From the NCBI GenBank assembly GCA_032718475.1, contig JAUCBJ010005872.1, forward strand, positions 1 through 64,000: DNA of 64,000 nt, in the 5' to 3' direction. Every line of letters begins with the position of its first letter. The stretch's first letter is position 1. Positions 62,616 through 64,000 of the stretch are shown here, piece by piece. Below the pieces are notes generated by a model that ran no database searches, had not been told where the DNA came from, and saw nothing but the letters and a program-made list of their open reading frames with translations. The stretch is from Nemertoderma westbladi. Lineage: Eukaryota; Xenacoelomorpha; Nemertodermatida; Nemertodermatidae. Position numbers and translations under genes: made by a program.

Positions 62616-64000
62616 AATGAGCTTTTCCTTATCCCAATGAGCTTTCTTACTTTCCAACTCACCCTTTCCCTTCTCCCGATGAGCTTTCTGACTTTCCAAC
62701 TCACCCTTTTCCTTATCCCAATGAGCTTTTTGACTTTCCAACTCACCCTTTTCCTTATCCAAATGAGCTTTCTGACTTTCCAACTCACCCTTTTCCTTTT
62801 CCCGATGAGCTTTCTGACTTTCCAACTCACCCTTTTCCTTATCCCAATGAGCTTCCTTATTTTCGAACTCAACCTTTTCGTATCCCAATAAGCTTTCTGA
62901 CTTTACAACTCACCCTTTTCCTTATCCCAATGAGCTTTCTAACTTTCCAACTCGCCCTTTACCTTATCCCAATGACCTTCTGACTTTCCAACTCACCCTT
63001 TTCCTTTTCCCGATGAGCTTTCTGACTTTCCAACTCACCCTTTTCCTTATCCCAATGAGCTTCCTTATTTTCGAACTCAACCTTTTCGTATCCCAATAAG
63101 CTTTCTGACTTTACAACTCACCCTTTTCCTTACCCCAATGAGCTTTCTGACTTTCCAACTCACCCTTTCCCTTCTCCCGATGAGCTTTCTGAATTTCCAA
63201 CTCACCCTTTTCCTTATCCCAATGAGCTTTCTGACTTTCCAACTCACCCTTTTCCTTATCCAAATGAGCTTTCTGACTTTCCAACTCACCCTTTCCCTTA
63301 TCCCAATGAGCTTTCTTATTTTCGAACTCACCCTTTCCCTTATCCCATGTGCTTTCTGGCTTTGCAACTCACCCTTTCCCTTCTCCCGATGAGCTTTCTG
63401 ACTTTCCAACTCGCCCTTTTCCTTTTACCAATGAGCCTTCTGACTTTCCAACTCACCCTTTTCCTTTTACCAATGAGCCTTCTGACTATCCAACTCACCC
63501 TTTTCCTTTTACCAATGAGCCTTCTGACTTTCCAACTCACCCTTTTCCTTTTACCAATGAGCCTTCTGACTATCCAACTCACCCTTTTCCTTTTACCAAT
63601 GAGCCTTCTGACTATCCAACTCACCCTTTTCCTTTTACCAATGAGCCTTCTGACTTTCCAACTCACCCTTTTCCTTTTACCAATGAGCCTTCTGACTTTC
63701 CAACTCACCCATTTCCTTTTACCAATGAGCCTTCTGACTTTCCAACTCACCCTTTTCCTTTTACCAATGAGCTTTCTTACTTTCCAACTCACCCTTTCCC
63801 TTATCCCGATGAGCTTTCTTACTTTCCAACTCACCCTTTCCCTTATCCCAATGAGCTTTCTGACTTTCCAACTCACCCTTTTCCTTATCCCAATGAGCCT
63901 TCTGACTTTCCAACTCACCCATTTCCTTTTACCAATGAGCCTTCTGACTTTCCAACTCACCCTTTTCCTTTTACCAATGAGCTTTCTGACTTTCCAACTC
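62616..64000 (-). repeat. 42-bp minisatellite carrying a splice-donor consensus, runs off the window
   Basis: More than 30 tandem units. On -, each contains AAGGGTGAGTTGGAAAGTCA followed by GAAAGCTCATTGGGATAAGG-type sequence. In one frame the unit reads GELESQKAHWDKEK, a 14-residue coiled-coil repeat like the host gene. That frame is open only at 62592-62898. Elsewhere TAA interrupts it (TTGTAAAGT units; TGGTAAAAG units right of 63420), so most of the array is probably intronic. GGTGAGT in each unit is a 5' splice-site consensus in the phase required by the exon at 56433. Confidence 0.9.

Noticed and set aside
63340-63960. 206-aa basic repeat ORF (SWKVRRLIGKRKR pattern)
   Set aside because: Out-of-frame reading of the 42-bp array; the coiled-coil frame is the one matching the host gene, and it has stops here.

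Overview
This is a 64 kb piece of an animal nuclear genome. Host sequence is AT-rich, genes are split by GT-AG introns, and transposon debris is dense: non-LTR retrotransposons, Penelope, Ty3/Gypsy, hAT-like and TA-target foldback elements. A cirhin/UTP4 orthologue, a TRPA-like channel and the Penelope/LINE load point to a metazoan, most likely an invertebrate; the species cannot be fixed from sequence alone.

Host genes. (1) A WD40 gene on + runs through 1838-25353. Eight exons join in perfect phase and encode the last 475 residues of a multi-blade propeller ending in a CaaX-like CLIL; its 5' part lies left of the window. (2) Inside its 12 kb intron 4, on the - strand, sits a complete two-exon UTP4/cirhin gene (9359-6578, 697 aa), an SSU-processome factor. 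(3) A small membrane/coiled-coil ORF lies at 705-1352 (+). (4) An intronless 810-aa TRPA-like ankyrin channel lies at 35386-37818 (+). (5) An unrecognised 156-aa ORF lies at 49545-50015 (-). (6) The 3' end of a long coiled-coil gene is on - (exons 56433-56263 and 54510-51977). Its upstream intron holds a 5.7 kb Gypsy element and a 42-bp minisatellite that runs off the right edge.

Repeats by region. 3.3-5.5 kb: hAT-like MITE, LINE-A fragment, Penelope fragment. 5.6-6.5 kb: foldback element. 9.9-10.7 kb: hAT-like element. 10.9-12.8 kb: CR1/L2-type LINE. 15.0-15.9 kb: LINE-B. 16.3-21.45 kb: about 135 copies of a 38-bp unit grown from an exon end plus its splice donor. 26.7-27.2 kb: 33-bp minisatellite. 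30.9-31.2 kb: hAT-like MITE with perfect target duplication. 33.1-35.0 kb: LINE-B. 38.1-39.3 kb: Penelope with inverted flanks. 40.0-42.3 kb: two large foldback elements with poly-C/poly-G arms. 42.3-44.7 kb: 47-bp satellite split by a nearly open LINE-A. 47.3-49.5 kb: palindromic element with a 932-bp duplication. 54.6-55.3 kb: LINE-A. 56.55-62.26 kb: Gypsy. 62.6-64 kb: 42-bp minisatellite.

Most unusual feature: two unrelated genes each carry a minisatellite whose unit contains a 5' splice-site consensus. In the WD40 gene the first unit is the coding end of exon 5 and the following GTAAGA is its donor, so the intron holds dozens of duplicate donors. A large block of later units has changed GTAAG to ATAAG, which turns each junction into an AGATAAG (GATA-factor-like) motif. 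In the coiled-coil gene each 42-bp unit carries GTGAGT in exactly the phase needed by the next exon.
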